A stretch of DNA of 11,918 bases, taken from Colimorpha_A sp964630635 (lineage in GTDB: Bacteria > Bacillota > Clostridia > Oscillospirales > CAG-272). Both the position numbers and the translations under genes were made by a program. Position 1 is the stretch's first letter. Every line of letters starts with the position of its first letter. Shown piece by piece: positions 11,620 to 11,918 of the stretch. The notes beneath the pieces are model-generated. The model worked only from the letters and a program-made list of their open reading frames with translations. It was not told the origin of the DNA and ran no database searches. Location of the stretch: positions 1 through 11,918 of the forward strand of contig CAZVVM010000056.1 of the NCBI GenBank assembly GCA_964630635.1. Direction: 5' to 3'.

Positions 11620-11918
11620 ATGGATAAGCAATCGCTGTACGAGCTTCTGCGTTTGATTCCGCGCGGCAAGGTCGTTACCTACGGAACGCTTGCCGAAATG
11701 CTCGGAAAGCGGGCGTTGGCTCGCGCCGTCGGCAACGCGCTTCATTCAAACCCCGACGGCGAAAAATATCCCTGCTATAAGGTCGTGAACAGCAAGGGCG
11801 AGCTCAGCCGTGCCTACGCCTTCGGCGGAATTGACGAGCAGAAACGCCGCATCATCCATGAAGGATGCCATAAATATGGTTGGCGACAAGTTCGATTTGC
11901 CGAATGGTTGGCTGAATG
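11620..11918 (+). CDS. MGMT-family DNA alkyltransferase-like protein, 3'-truncated by window edge
   Basis: Matches the DNA-binding, catalytic C-terminal domain of O6-alkylguanine-DNA alkyltransferases, which repair alkylated guanine or, in alkyltransferase-like proteins, flag it for excision repair. Visible features are IPRGKVVTYGTLAEMLG (13-29), the arginine-finger helix RAVGNALHSNP (35-45) and YPCYKVV (50-56). The expected PCHR(V/I) reads PCYK: Cys52 is kept, while the usual His and Arg are Tyr and Lys. AFGGIDEQKRR (67-77) and HEGC complete the fold. Only this domain is present before the start, as in short family members. Alkyltransferase-like proteins usually have Trp in place of the Cys, so this one could still be a suicide methyltransferase. 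A GAGGTG site precedes the ATG. A 6-bp inverted repeat (11591-11605) lies just upstream. Reading is open at the window end. Confidence 0.88.
   Translation, partial: MDKQSLYELLRLIPRGKVVTYGTLAEMLGKRALARAVGNALHSNPDGEKYPCYKVVNSKGELSRAYAFGGIDEQKRRIIHEGCHKYGWRQVRFAEWLAE

Overview
The window looks like the chromosome of a strictly anaerobic, low-to-mid GC Firmicute, most likely a gut-type member of the Clostridia. The evidence is a one-chain pyruvate:ferredoxin oxidoreductase, a 4Fe-4S protein paired with a Crp/Fnr-type regulator, a DAO-Rieske flavoprotein, a flavoredoxin-like protein, consensus SigA promoters and strong purine-rich ribosome binding sites. No organism is named because nothing in the window fixes one. 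No tRNA, rRNA, CRISPR array, integrase or transposase is visible.

Layout. 1-3053 (+): 3' portion of nifJ/PFOR, ending in a GAAA-loop terminator. 3105-3980: an A+T-rich island with three small same-strand genes of unknown function (116, 33 and 92 aa) behind a near-consensus promoter flanked by an inverted repeat. 4067-6293 (-): an operon of a DUF1538 membrane protein and two different PII-like proteins, driven by a perfect TTGACA-17-TATAAT promoter. 6423-7715 (+): a FAD-dependent DAO oxidoreductase with a C-terminal Rieske domain. 7837-9433: a second island, coding on the minus strand for a 418-aa HTH protein and a coupled 59-aa acidic protein. 9506-10201 (-): a 4Fe-4S protein, divergent from 10291-10950 (+), a Crp/Fnr-family regulator. 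11011-11568 (+): a flavin reductase-like protein. 11620-end (+): a partial MGMT-family DNA alkyltransferase-like protein.

Main observation. Each island is bracketed by direct repeats of the 3' end and terminator of the housekeeping gene just upstream. In island 1 the repeat carries the last codons and stop of nifJ plus its terminator (3042-3104 and 3981-4042). In island 2 it carries the last three sense codons of the 4Fe-4S gene, its terminator and flanking DNA (9434-9518 and 7756-7836). In both, the intact gene keeps one copy, the cargo runs in the same direction as that gene, and a diverged second copy closes the far side. This is the footprint expected of insertion at gene 3' ends with terminator duplication, seen twice in 6.5 kb and without any recombinase in either island.

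The remaining genes form a plausible anaerobic redox and stress neighbourhood. PFOR makes reduced ferredoxin. The Crp/Fnr-like regulator probably controls the divergent 4Fe-4S gene through a palindrome centred at -41.5 from its predicted start, and may repress itself. The two PII-like proteins are probably regulators of the DUF1538 membrane protein.
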